NCBI GenBank assembly: GCA_964465945.1 | Contig: CAYXMM010000015.1 | Coordinates: 9,168 to 73,167 of the forward strand | Source: JAJRPT01 sp964465945 | GTDB taxonomy: Bacteria > Bacteroidota > Ignavibacteria > Kapaibacteriales > UBA2268 | Length of the DNA stretch: 64,000 nt | Reading direction: 5' to 3' | In this document: piece after piece, positions 34,255 through 42,849 of the stretch | Numbering within the stretch: the first letter of the stretch is position 1 | How the letters are laid out: each line of letters begins with the position of its first letter | Translations under genes and position numbers: made by a program | Notes under the pieces: generated by a model | The model's input: the letters and a program-made list of their open reading frames with translations, nothing else | The model's database searches: none | Told to the model about the DNA's origin: nothing

Positions 34255-36267
34255 ATGGCAGAAAATAATTATTCCGAAGAGAATATAAAAGTTTTAGAAG
34301 GACTTGAAGCAGTTAGAAAAAGACCTGCAATGTATATTGGAGATGTAGGCGAAAGAGGGTTGCATCACTTAATTAATGAAGTTGTAGATAACTGTATTGA
34401 TGAGGCATTAGCTGGATATGCCACAAAAGTTAACGTAGTTTTTCATGAAGATGGCTCATGCTCTGCTACTGATGATGGTAGAGGAATCCCAGTTGGTCCA
34501 CACCCAGTTAAGAAAATTTCTACCCTTGAAGTTGTAATGTGCACACTTCACGCCGGTGGAAAATTTGATAAAGACACTTATAAAGTTTCAGGCGGTCTGC
34601 ATGGAGTTGGTGTATCTTGTGTGAATGCGCTTTCAATTAAAACTATTGTAACCGTTAAAAGAGAAGGAAAAATTTACAGACAAGAATACGAAGAAGGGAA
34701 ACCCGTTACAGAAGTAAAAGAAATTGGTGAGACTAATGAAACTGGAACAACTGTAAGATTCTATCCCGACCCAAAAATATTCAAATCTACTACTTTTAAA
34801 TTTGAAAGAACTTCTGACAGATTAAGAGAATTAGCATTTTTGAATCCTACAGTTACTATTCACTTTCACGATGAGAGAGATGAAACTGATGAAACTTTTA
34901 GATATGATGGCGGTCTCCTTGACTTCGTTAATTATATGGACGAAGATGAAATTCATATTCTTGAGCCAATTTTAATAAGTGGAGAAGGTATTGCTGCTGA
35001 TGAAAGCACAACAACCGTTGATGTGTGTTTCGCCTATAACGCAGGTTATAGTGAAAATGTGCTTTCTTATGTAAATAACATCAATACTATCGAAGGTGGG
35101 ACTCACGTTTCTGGTTTTAGAACTTCTTTAACAAGAACACTAAACACTTATGCTTCTAATGACCCTAAGCTATCAAAAGAAAAACTTAAACTCACAGGTG
35201 ATGATTTCCGTGAGGGATTAACAGCAGTTATTTCAGTAAAAGTTGCGGAACCATTATTTGAAGGTCAAACTAAAACTAAATTAGGGAATAGCGATACTGA
35301 AAGTATTGTAAGGGCTGTTGTTAGTGAGAAATTAGCAGTCTATTTAGATGCTAATCCAACTGTTGCAAAGCGAATAATTGAGAAAGCATTTACTGCTGCC
35401 GAAGCAAGAGAAGCCGCTAAAAAATCAAGAGAACTTGTTAGACGCAAAAACGCCTTAGAAGCATCTACTTTACCTGGTAAATTAGCTGATTGTACTTTGA
35501 AAACTCCTGAAGACACTGAAATCTATATCGTAGAGGGGGACTCAGCAGGTGGATCTGCTAAACAAGGACGCGATAGACGATTTCAAGCGATTTTACCACT
35601 TAGAGGTAAAGTATTAAACGTGCATAAAGCTAAATTTACAAAAGTATTAGATAATGAAGAGATTAGATCTATTATCACTGCCTTAGGCGTTGGTTTCGCT
35701 GGTATGCAAGATGAACAAGATAATGAGTCAGAAGAAGGAAGAGACGAAAATAAAGTTGAAAACTTGAGATATGGTAAAATAATTTTAATGGCTGATGCCG
35801 ATGTCGATGGTTCACATATTAGAACATTACTTTTAACTCTTTTCTTTAAATATTTCAGAAATTTAATTGTTAACGGACATTTGTTTATTGCTCAACCGCC
35901 ACTATATAAATTAAAAAAAGGTAAGACTGAGTTATACGCTTATAACGATGATGAAAGACAAGAAATTGTAGATAGACTATTGAAAGAAAGTAAAGGGAAA
36001 CCAGCTACAGCCACAACAAACCAAGATGGTGAACAAACTAAAATTGGTGGTATAACTATATCAAGGTTTAAAGGTTTAGGCGAGATGAACCCAATTCAGT
36101 TATGGGAAACCACAATGAACCCTGAAACAAGAACCTTATTACAAGTTACTATCGAAGACGCAGCAAAGGCAGCTAAAATCTTCCAAACTTTAATGGGCGA
36201 TAAAGTTGAGCCAAGACGTGCTTTTATTGAAAGAAATGCTAAATATGTAAAAAATCTTGATGTTTAA
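34255..36267 (+). CDS. gyrB: DNA gyrase subunit B
   Basis: A 670-residue ATPase subunit of DNA gyrase. Seen: LEAVRKRPAMYIGD, the GHKL motifs VDNCIDEALAG, DDGRGIPV and GGLHGVGVSCVNALS, the QTKTKLGN loop, the Toprim catalytic glutamate in YIVEGDSAGGSA (~427), MADADVDGSHI (~512), and the C-terminal RFKGLGEMNPIQLWETTMNP. The ALPLRGK-type loop (AILPLRGKVLNV) favours gyrase over ParE. Spacing of five bases from the DciA-like gene indicates one operon. Confidence 0.96.
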   Translation: MAENNYSEENIKVLEGLEAVRKRPAMYIGDVGERGLHHLINEVVDNCIDEALAGYATKVNVVFHEDGSCSATDDGRGIPVGPHPVKKISTLEVVMCTLHAGGKFDKDTYKVSGGLHGVGVSCVNALSIKTIVTVKREGKIYRQEYEEGKPVTEVKEIGETNETGTTVRFYPDPKIFKSTTFKFERTSDRLRELAFLNPTVTIHFHDERDETDETFRYDGGLLDFVNYMDEDEIHILEPILISGEGIAADESTTTVDVCFAYNAGYSENVLSYVNNINTIEGGTHVSGFRTSLTRTLNTYASNDPKLSKEKLKLTGDDFREGLTAVISVKVAEPLFEGQTKTKLGNSDTESIVRAVVSEKLAVYLDANPTVAKRIIEKAFTAAEAREAAKKSRELVRRKNALEASTLPGKLADCTLKTPEDTEIYIVEGDSAGGSAKQGRDRRFQAILPLRGKVLNVHKAKFTKVLDNEEIRSIITALGVGFAGMQDEQDNESEEGRDENKVENLRYGKIILMADADVDGSHIRTLLLTLFFKYFRNLIVNGHLFIAQPPLYKLKKGKTELYAYNDDERQEIVDRLLKESKGKPATATTNQDGEQTKIGGITISRFKGLGEMNPIQLWETTMNPETRTLLQVTIEDAAKAAKIFQTLMGDKVEPRRAFIERNAKYVKNLDV

Positions 36268-36288
36268 TTTTTATTAAAGTTTTAGTAA

Positions 36289-37017
36289 ATGCAGAAAACT
36301 TTAGATGATAAAAAGTCATTAAATTTTTATCCAAAGACAGGAAAAAAAGTTTTTATTGTCGACGATGAGCCAGATATTGCTGAGTTAATTGAAGTTAACT
36401 TATCAAAATCTGGCTTTTCTACTAATAAATTTGAAAATGCTGAGTCATTTTTTTCTAATCTAAAAACTAATATCCCAGATTTAATTATCCTTGATATAAT
36501 GTTACCTGATTCCGATGGGTTTGAAATTTGCAAATATTTAAGGGCACAAGACGAATATTCAACAATTCCAATTATTATGCTTACAGCTAAAGGAACTGAA
36601 ATGGATAAAGTGCTGGGTTTAGAAATTGGCGCTGATGATTATGTAACTAAACCATTTTCTCCAAGAGAGTTAGTAGCAAGGGTGAAAGCAATATTAAGAA
36701 GAGATAGTAAAGAGACTACTACTAAAATAATTAAAATTGGGAGCAATGTTTTAGTTGATTTGCAAAAGTATGAAGTTTTAGTTGATAATAAAAAAATTGA
36801 CTTAACTACTTCCGAGTATAAAATTTTAATTTATCTTGCTGAAAAAAGAGGTTGGGTGTTTTCAAGAGAGCAAATACTCGACCATTTAGGTGTGCAAGAA
36901 AAAGGTGTTTTAGACAGAACTGTTGATGTTCATATTAAAAACTTACGTGAAAAGTTAAAATCCTCTGGACGACTTATAAAAAACATTCGTGGTGTTGGCT
37001 ATAAATTAGAGGGATAA
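36289..37017 (+). CDS. OmpR/PhoB-family response regulator
   Basis: A 242-residue two-domain regulator. The receiver has the acidic pair in FIVDDEPD, phospho-acceptor Asp69 in LIILDIMLPD, the Thr in IIMLTAKG and the Lys in DYVTKPF. The DNA-binding winged helix ends with TVDVHIKNLREKL and IRGVGYKLEG. The layout matches PhoB-type regulators. It is followed four bases later by a PhoR-like kinase, its likely partner. It starts 21 bases after gyrB. Confidence 0.93.
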   Translation: MQKTLDDKKSLNFYPKTGKKVFIVDDEPDIAELIEVNLSKSGFSTNKFENAESFFSNLKTNIPDLIILDIMLPDSDGFEICKYLRAQDEYSTIPIIMLTAKGTEMDKVLGLEIGADDYVTKPFSPRELVARVKAILRRDSKETTTKIIKIGSNVLVDLQKYEVLVDNKKIDLTTSEYKILIYLAEKRGWVFSREQILDHLGVQEKGVLDRTVDVHIKNLREKLKSSGRLIKNIRGVGYKLEG

Positions 37018-37021
37018 TATT

Positions 37022-38767
37022 TTGAAAAAGCTCTCTTCCAAAATTCTTTTAAGCCATATACTTGTTATTTTATTTCTAACAATTCTAATTATTTTATTTT
37101 CTTATCGTATTATCAAATCAAATTATGAAAATAATATAGAAAATAATTTAATTTCTTTAAATAGTGCTATTCAATTAAAATATAAAGATTTAATTACAAA
37201 TAATCGGCTTGTCGGGATTGATTCACTTACGCAAAAAATTAGAAAAAGCATTAAATATAGAATTTCTATAATTGATATAAATGGCAAGGTAATAAGTGAT
37301 TCTGATGAAGATATTAAGAATTTAGATAATCATAGAAATCGACCTGAAATAGAAGAAGCTTTTGCTGGAAAGGTTGGTAAAACTATAAGGTTTTCTAAAT
37401 CTATAAATAAGGAAATGATTTATGTTGCTATGCCAATTATTATCGACAATAATATTATTGGCGTTTGTCGTATAAGCCGTTATGCAAGTGAATCAGATAA
37501 GTTGATTTTTGAATTGTTAACTAATTTAATTCAAATTTCTATAATTGTAATAATTATTACATTAATTGGTGTTTTGTATTACACAAGGAAAATTACTAAG
37601 CCAATCGATGACCTATCAATAGCTACTTCAAGTATAGCAAAAGGTGATTTTGATGTCAAAGTTCAAGTAAATTCAAATGATGAAATTTCTCTTTTATCTA
37701 CTAATTTTAATTTAATGACTGAGAAATTAAAAGAGCTGTTCTCGCAAGTTATTTCTCAAAAAGAAGAGCTTAGTACCATAATTGGGTCTATAGAAGAGGG
37801 GTTAGTTTCACTAAATAGCGAAGGAAGGATACTGATTTCAAATGAAATGTTTAACAAAATTATTGAAACAGAATCCTTCCAAGGCAAAAAATATAAAAAA
37901 ATTATAAAAGAGAAATCATTCAAGAAAATTTTTAAAGAAACTTTGAAAAGTAAAAAGGGAATCACGAGAGAAATAAATTTAAAAGATTCTTTCTTTTTAA
38001 CTTCTTCAAACTACATCGAAAGTAAAAATGAAGTTGTTATTTTATTTCACGACGTCACTGAGTTTAAAAAACTTGAACTTGTTAAAAAAGACTTTGTAAC
38101 TAATGTATCTCACGAATTAAGAACGCCTCTGACAGCAATTAAAGGATTCTTAGAAACACTATATAATGAGATAGAAGATAATCCAACTGCACTACGTTAT
38201 ATGAACATAATGACAAGACACACTGATAGATTAATTGCACTTGTTCAAGATTTACTCGCACTTTCTGAAATTGAAGATTACAAAACTAATTTAGTTTTTT
38301 CCAAAATTAATTTATATGAATTTATTTTAAACATAATTAAAATTTTTGAACAAAAATTAAATGAAAAGAATTTAGCAATAATGATTGATGTAGAAGATAA
38401 AGAATTATATATTGAAGCAGATGCCTTTAAGTTAGAGCAACTCTTTGTAAATCTAATCGACAATGCGATTAAATATACCGACAAAGGTAGTATTAGAATA
38501 AGTTATAAGTCATTAAAAAATGATGTGCTTATAGAAATTGAAGATACCGGAATTGGAATACCTGAAGAAGACAAAGATAGAATATTCGAGAGATTTTATT
38601 TAGTAAATAAAGCAAGAACAAGGAAAGAAGGTGGCACTGGTTTAGGCTTGTCTATAGTTAAGCATATTGTGAACAATCATAATGGAACAATAAAAGTTGA
38701 AAGTAAAATAGACGTTGGAACAAAATTTTTAATTAAATTGCCTTTTAAGCAAAACAAAAATCTGTAA
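37022..38767 (+). CDS. PhoR-like sensor histidine kinase
   Basis: A 581-residue kinase. One membrane helix (~8-28), a periplasmic sensor of ~130 residues, a second helix (~165-188), HAMP (KITKPIDDLSIATSSIAKGDF), a PAS-like domain (~245-345, TIIGSIEEGLVSLN), HisKA with VSHELRTPL (His364), and an HATPase with LIDNAIKYT, DTGIGIPEED and GTGLGLSIVKH. It is preceded by the response regulator with a four-base gap. The start is TTG (37022) followed by KKLSSK, a typical N-terminus; no ATG is available. Its ligand, phosphate or other, is not shown. Confidence 0.93.
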   Translation: MKKLSSKILLSHILVILFLTILIILFSYRIIKSNYENNIENNLISLNSAIQLKYKDLITNNRLVGIDSLTQKIRKSIKYRISIIDINGKVISDSDEDIKNLDNHRNRPEIEEAFAGKVGKTIRFSKSINKEMIYVAMPIIIDNNIIGVCRISRYASESDKLIFELLTNLIQISIIVIIITLIGVLYYTRKITKPIDDLSIATSSIAKGDFDVKVQVNSNDEISLLSTNFNLMTEKLKELFSQVISQKEELSTIIGSIEEGLVSLNSEGRILISNEMFNKIIETESFQGKKYKKIIKEKSFKKIFKETLKSKKGITREINLKDSFFLTSSNYIESKNEVVILFHDVTEFKKLELVKKDFVTNVSHELRTPLTAIKGFLETLYNEIEDNPTALRYMNIMTRHTDRLIALVQDLLALSEIEDYKTNLVFSKINLYEFILNIIKIFEQKLNEKNLAIMIDVEDKELYIEADAFKLEQLFVNLIDNAIKYTDKGSIRISYKSLKNDVLIEIEDTGIGIPEEDKDRIFERFYLVNKARTRKEGGTGLGLSIVKHIVNNHNGTIKVESKIDVGTKFLIKLPFKQNKNL

Positions 38768-38777
38768 ATATTTTTTT

Positions 38778-39389
38778 ATGGCTGAAATAAATAAGCAATT
38801 ATCAAACGAAGAGGATTTCGACGCAATCAGGAAGATTTTAGATGGCGACAAATCTGCTTTTACTTTTATTCAAAATAAATATAAATCACGAATTAAATCT
38901 CTTGTCAGAAGAATGATAAAAGACCCAGATGATGTAGATGATTTAACTCAAGAAGCATTTATTAAAGCATATAATGCACTCGATACTTTTCAATTCGCAT
39001 ATAATTTTTCTGCGTGGATTTATCGTATTGCATCTAATAGCTGTATAGATTTCTTACGTAAAAAAAGATTTAATACTATATCTTTAAATCAAAGTATAGG
39101 TGGGGAAGACGATTTATATATTGATATTCCTACAAATGATATGACCCCTGATGTAGAAATGATTTCTAAAGAAAGAAAGAAAATACTAAATAAAGCAATA
39201 GAGGACTTGCCAGATAATTACAAAGAAATTATTAAACTCAGACACACCGAAGAAATGGACTATAAAGAAATTGCCGATAAACTTGAAATTCCACTTGGAA
39301 CGGTTAAAGCACATTTGTTTAGAGCTAGAAAATTACTTTATGATGCCTTAAAAGATAAAAAAGAAATTATAAGATATTTAGAAGATTAA
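38778..39389 (+). CDS. ECF-type RNA polymerase sigma factor
   Basis: A 203-residue sigma factor. Region 2 is clear (DPDDVDDLTQEAFIKAYNALDTFQ, FSAWIYRIASNSCIDFLRKKR) and region 4 has LPDNYKEIIKLRHTEEMDYKEIADKLEIPLGTVKAHLFRARKLL. It lacks regions 1 and 3, as in ECF sigma-24/RpoE proteins. It begins ten bases after the PhoR-like gene and may be co-transcribed. No anti-sigma gene is adjacent. Its stop codon lies in a palindrome shared with the convergent ABC ATPase gene. Confidence 0.93.
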   Translation: MAEINKQLSNEEDFDAIRKILDGDKSAFTFIQNKYKSRIKSLVRRMIKDPDDVDDLTQEAFIKAYNALDTFQFAYNFSAWIYRIASNSCIDFLRKKRFNTISLNQSIGGEDDLYIDIPTNDMTPDVEMISKERKKILNKAIEDLPDNYKEIIKLRHTEEMDYKEIADKLEIPLGTVKAHLFRARKLLYDALKDKKEIIRYLED

Positions 39390-39406
39390 TATTTTAATCA
39401 ATCTTC
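39381..39406. repeat. Palindrome joining two convergent stop codons
   Basis: GAAGATTAA (39381-39389) on the plus strand and the same nine bases on the minus strand (39406-39398) encode Glu-Asp-stop for the sigma factor and the ABC ATPase. The structure could form a hairpin that serves as a weak bidirectional terminator. Confidence 0.5.
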
Positions 39407-40354
39407 AAAATAAATTATATCCTCATTTTCAAAATGAAAATTGATTATTTCTCCTTGCTGATAGTTTACTTTAGAAAAAGTAAATATAATAGAGTTATTT
39501 ACTTTTAATGTTATTTTATAATTATCATAAAACGGAATGATATTAATTATTTCTGCTTTATATTCGCCTTTACTCAACTCAATTTTTTCAGGTCTAATAC
39601 CTACTTTGTTGTTAATTTGAGCCGAAATATCATCGCTATTTACAATATTAATATGCTTAAATAAACTTGCTATATATTGACTTTTTGAGTTCTGTAATAT
39701 ATTGCTATAGGTATCGTTTGCAACAATTTTACCATCTTTCATAATAACAATTCGGTCAGCAAAATCTATCGCATCATTTATATCATGAGTAACTAATATA
39801 GTAGTTATTTCCCTTGCTTTAAGAATTTTTCTAAACTCTATACGCAAATTATTTCTTGAATTTTCATCTAAACTACTAAATGGCTCATCTAATAAGATTA
39901 ATTGTGGATAAAGAAGAATTGTTCTAATCAGTGCCACTCTTTGCTGTTGTCCCCCAGAAAGTTGATGCGGGTAGCGAGTTAAAAATTCTGATAATTCTCG
40001 ATTAATCAATAGATTATCTTCATCGCTTAAATCTCTTTTCGCAATCTTAATATTTTCTAAAATTGTCAAATTCGGAAATAATGAGAACTCTTGAAAAAGT
40101 AGTCCAATATTTCGTTTCTCAATTTTCGTAAATGTGTCTTTGTTAAAAATAACCTTATCATTTATTATAAATTCACCTGAATCAAAATCCTCAAACCCAG
40201 CCAAAATCTTTAACAAAGTTGATTTTCCACTCCCACTTTCTCCAATTATTGCAATTATTTCACCTTTTTTAAATTCTAAGTCAATATTATCACAAGCGAC
40301 AATACTCTTGAATTTTTTATTAACATTTTTAATATTTACAAAACTTTTCTTCAT
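39398..40354 (-). CDS. ABC transporter ATP-binding subunit (FbpC/PotA-like)
   Basis: A 318-residue ATPase. Walker A is GESGSGKST (38-46), Q-loop LLFQEFSLFPN, signature LSGGQQQR (132-139), Walker B LILLDEPFSSLD, and the H-loop His in VTHDINDAI. A TOBE-like domain follows after ~240 (VGIRPEKIEL). It belongs to the ferric-iron/sulfate/polyamine importer group. Its ATG overlaps the permease stop by four bases, so the two subunits are coupled. No substrate-binding protein gene is adjacent. Confidence 0.92.
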   Translation of the reverse strand: MKKSFVNIKNVNKKFKSIVACDNIDLEFKKGEIIAIIGESGSGKSTLLKILAGFEDFDSGEFIINDKVIFNKDTFTKIEKRNIGLLFQEFSLFPNLTILENIKIAKRDLSDEDNLLINRELSEFLTRYPHQLSGGQQQRVALIRTILLYPQLILLDEPFSSLDENSRNNLRIEFRKILKAREITTILVTHDINDAIDFADRIVIMKDGKIVANDTYSNILQNSKSQYIASLFKHINIVNSDDISAQINNKVGIRPEKIELSKGEYKAEIINIIPFYDNYKITLKVNNSIIFTFSKVNYQQGEIINFHFENEDIIYFED

Positions 40355-41925
40355 TTATTTAACTTCTTAAAAAATATGATAGATAGAATACCAATTATAA
40401 CAATAATCAATGCAGGAAATGATGCTTCAATAATCATTTCATCACCAGCGAAGTCGAATGTTCGCGTTGCTAACGTATCAAAGTTGAATGGTCGCAAAAT
40501 AAGCGTTAAAGGCAATTCTTTGCTAATATCAACGAAAACTAAAATTACAGATGATACTATAAAATTCTTCTGCATTGGTAGATAGACTTTAAATAAGTTT
40601 GAAAAGGTAGATTTCCCGAAACTTCGGCACGAGTTAATATAAATTTTTCCTAAACTCTCACTTCCACTATTTAAAGCATTATACGAAACAGCAATAAACC
40701 GAATTACAAGTGCAAATATTAATATGATAATTCCAGAATTTAGAACGTTACTTCCAAACAAACTTGTTAAATAACTGAAAAAAGTTAAACATGCAAGTGC
40801 AATCACAGCACCCGGAATTGAATACCCCGCAGTTGCAACTTTAATAATTGAACTTAAAAACTTACTACTATTGTACTCACTATTGAAATGAAACGAAATA
40901 GAAAAAATTAAAATTATAAAACTTGCAAAAATGGAAATTAATAATGTATTAGTCAATGTCTCAAAGATATTTTTGAAATATGTAAAATCACTAATCATTA
41001 AAGTATTTCTTATAAGTAGTGAAAATGGAAGTAAAAATGTGAAGAAAATAATAAATAGCAAAATTACATATTTAGATATGCTCATCTTATTTAATGTTAC
41101 TTGCTCCGAATTATCTCGTTTCATTTTGTATATCTTGCCACCTTTTAAAGCTTTCTCTAAGAAAATAAGCATTATAACAAACATAATTAAATAAAATGAT
41201 AAATTTAAAGCAGAAGGCATAGAATTCATTCCAAGCCAAACCCTGAAAATTCCTAATGTAAATGTTTTATATCCAAAGTATGCAACCGCCCCATAATCAT
41301 TTAATATTTCCATCACTATAAGAAACAACCCTGCTACCATTGCAGGTCTCGAAAGCGGAAAAAATATCTTATAAATTGACTGGAACTTAGGGATTGCAAG
41401 CGATTTTACATTATATAAAATTGAATTCGGCATTGAAGAAAAATATGCTCTATATGAAATATATAAATATGGAAATAATGAAAATGTAATCATTAACACC
41501 ATTACCCAAAAGCTAAAAAAACTAAAATTTAAGTAATTTTCTATCCCAAGGGTTCTTTTAATAAGATGAAAACTCCCAGAATATGAAAAGAAATTACTAT
41601 ATGTATAAGTCATTATGTAACTTGGAATTGCTAGCGGTATCATTAACAACACATCAAAAACATGCTTAAATCGTAACTTTGAAAAAGTAATAATGTAAGC
41701 CGAATAAAACGAAATAATTACCGACAGAACGCAAACTGGGATTATTAGGAAAATTGTGTTGCTTACATACTCTAACAATAAGTTTCTATAAATATGTTGC
41801 CATATATTAGATTCTATCCCTAAATTATTTAGAAATAAAAAGATAACCGGCAATAAAAGAATTGAAGAAAGAACAAATGCAGTCAAATACCAAAATTTAT
41901 ATGTCTTTTGTAAGTTATTTATCAT
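40351..41925 (-). CDS. Two-domain ABC permease (FbpB/ferric iron type)
   Basis: A 524-residue membrane protein with about twelve hydrophobic helices in two homologous halves, each with an EAA-like loop (first: YNVKSLAIPKFQSIYKIFFPLSRPA; second: YINSCRSFGKSTFSNLFKVYLPMQKN). The duplicated layout fits FbpB/ThiP-type permeases for ferric iron, thiamine or similar oxyanion-bound substrates; substrate is uncertain. The second half has a PLTLILRPFNFDTLATRTFDFA segment typical of the iron group. TAATTTTG ends five bases before the ATG with no ribosome site. Confidence 0.9.
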   Translation of the reverse strand: MINNLQKTYKFWYLTAFVLSSILLLPVIFLFLNNLGIESNIWQHIYRNLLLEYVSNTIFLIIPVCVLSVIISFYSAYIITFSKLRFKHVFDVLLMIPLAIPSYIMTYTYSNFFSYSGSFHLIKRTLGIENYLNFSFFSFWVMVLMITFSLFPYLYISYRAYFSSMPNSILYNVKSLAIPKFQSIYKIFFPLSRPAMVAGLFLIVMEILNDYGAVAYFGYKTFTLGIFRVWLGMNSMPSALNLSFYLIMFVIMLIFLEKALKGGKIYKMKRDNSEQVTLNKMSISKYVILLFIIFFTFLLPFSLLIRNTLMISDFTYFKNIFETLTNTLLISIFASFIILIFSISFHFNSEYNSSKFLSSIIKVATAGYSIPGAVIALACLTFFSYLTSLFGSNVLNSGIIILIFALVIRFIAVSYNALNSGSESLGKIYINSCRSFGKSTFSNLFKVYLPMQKNFIVSSVILVFVDISKELPLTLILRPFNFDTLATRTFDFAGDEMIIEASFPALIIVIIGILSIIFFKKLNK

Positions 41926-41930
41926 ATTTG

Positions 41931-41938
41931 CAAAATTA
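41931..41938 (-). promoter_or_regulatory. TAnnTTTG box directly before the permease start
   Basis: The minus strand reads TAATTTTG, then five bases, then ATG at 41925. As with the genes at 13452 and 53143, this spacing would make a leaderless transcript. Confidence 0.35.
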
Positions 41939-41993
41939 ACTTTAATTCTTTAAAATTTGTAATTATATAATTTTATTTTTATTTGATTATTTT

Positions 41994-42001
41994 TAGTTTT
42001 G
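41994..42001 (+). promoter_or_regulatory. TAnnTTTG promoter box upstream of the MqnA-like gene
   Basis: TAGTTTTG gives a predicted start near 42008 and a leader of ~14 bases containing AAGAGGT, an appropriately placed ribosome site. Confidence 0.35.
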
Positions 42002-42021
42002 AAAAAAATTAAGAGGTAAAA

Positions 42022-42759
42022 ATGAAAATTGCATATTTAGATAATAATGTTAGTGAATTATTAATTGATAAGAAGAAAGTTGCTAATTTAACAGGAATTA
42101 TTGGCTTAAATGAAAATGAAATTGAAAAACAAATTCTGAATGGTAATCTAAAAATAGCATTAATTGACCCTTTAATCTATTCAAAAATTAAAAAGAAAAA
42201 AGACATAAGAGTTATTCCTCAAAATGCGCTATTCTTTGAAGATTTCACAAATACTTTCTCAATTAATATTACCCATAATCATAAAGATTTAGAGAAATTA
42301 TCTTCGCAAGTTGAGAGTAGTTATATCTATAATATTGCAAAAATTGTCCTATCAGAAAGATATGATATTTCTGTATCTTCAAAACCAATTGAGGGTGGCT
42401 CAGAGTTAAAATTGTTTGATATTAACTCTACTTTAGACTTATCAGAGGATTGGTTTGAATCTTTTAAAATCAAATTACCAATTTATTTTTGGGTAGTAAT
42501 CGTTGATGAAGAGAATTTAACATTAGAAGAATATCAAGATATAACTAATAACTTTTGCTTCAAAAATGATGAAACTATTACCTCATCTAATAATGAACGA
42601 GAAGGTCGAATTATTAGAAATTGGGAAGAAGACGCCGAAGATGTACTTGATAACACCCTTGAAGTATTGTTTTACCATAATGTTGCTGAAGAAATTCATG
42701 CTTGTAAAATTTATAATTTACAAGATATTTTAGATGAAAATAGCCAAAAAACAGAATAA
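42022..42759 (+). CDS. Divergent MqnA-like (periplasmic-binding-fold) protein
   Basis: A 245-residue cytoplasmic protein. IALIDPLIYSKIKKKKDIRVIPQ matches the 'DlaLiP...y.....vvp' part of MqnA/MqnD, and FDINSTLDLSEDWFESFKIKLPIYFWVVIVDEE matches the 'DLGeeW...TGLPFVFAVWV' segment. The C-terminal part (REGRIIRNWEEDAEDVLDNTLEVLFYHNVAEEIHA) corresponds to the final helices. MqnA is chorismate dehydratase of the futalosine menaquinone pathway. Several family-conserved glycines are replaced and the sequence is shorter than usual (MqnA ~270-285), so activity is doubtful. It is divergent from the ABC transporter, with a good AAGAGGT ribosome site. Confidence 0.55.
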   Translation: MKIAYLDNNVSELLIDKKKVANLTGIIGLNENEIEKQILNGNLKIALIDPLIYSKIKKKKDIRVIPQNALFFEDFTNTFSINITHNHKDLEKLSSQVESSYIYNIAKIVLSERYDISVSSKPIEGGSELKLFDINSTLDLSEDWFESFKIKLPIYFWVVIVDEENLTLEEYQDITNNFCFKNDETITSSNNEREGRIIRNWEEDAEDVLDNTLEVLFYHNVAEEIHACKIYNLQDILDENSQKTE

Positions 42760-42782
42760 TTTTCAACAAAAAGTAATTTAAG

Positions 42783-42800
42783 TATCAATATTTATTGATA
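42783..42800. promoter_or_regulatory. Perfect palindrome upstream of the glycine-rich protein operon
   Basis: TATCAATA and TATTGATA are 8-bp perfect arms around TT. It ends 16 bases before a TAATTTTG box and so sits over the -33 region of the putative promoter. No T-run follows, which argues against a terminator for the preceding gene; an operator is more likely. Confidence 0.5.
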
Positions 42801-42816
42801 TTAGCATTAAATTTTT

Positions 42817-42824
42817 TAATTTTG
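42817..42824 (+). promoter_or_regulatory. TAnnTTTG promoter box for the glycine-rich/OmpA/ATP-grasp series
   Basis: TAATTTTG with a predicted start near 42831 leaves ~19 bases of leader before the ATG at 42850. Confidence 0.4.
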
Positions 42825-42849
42825 TTCAGATACAATCTTGGAATATGTT

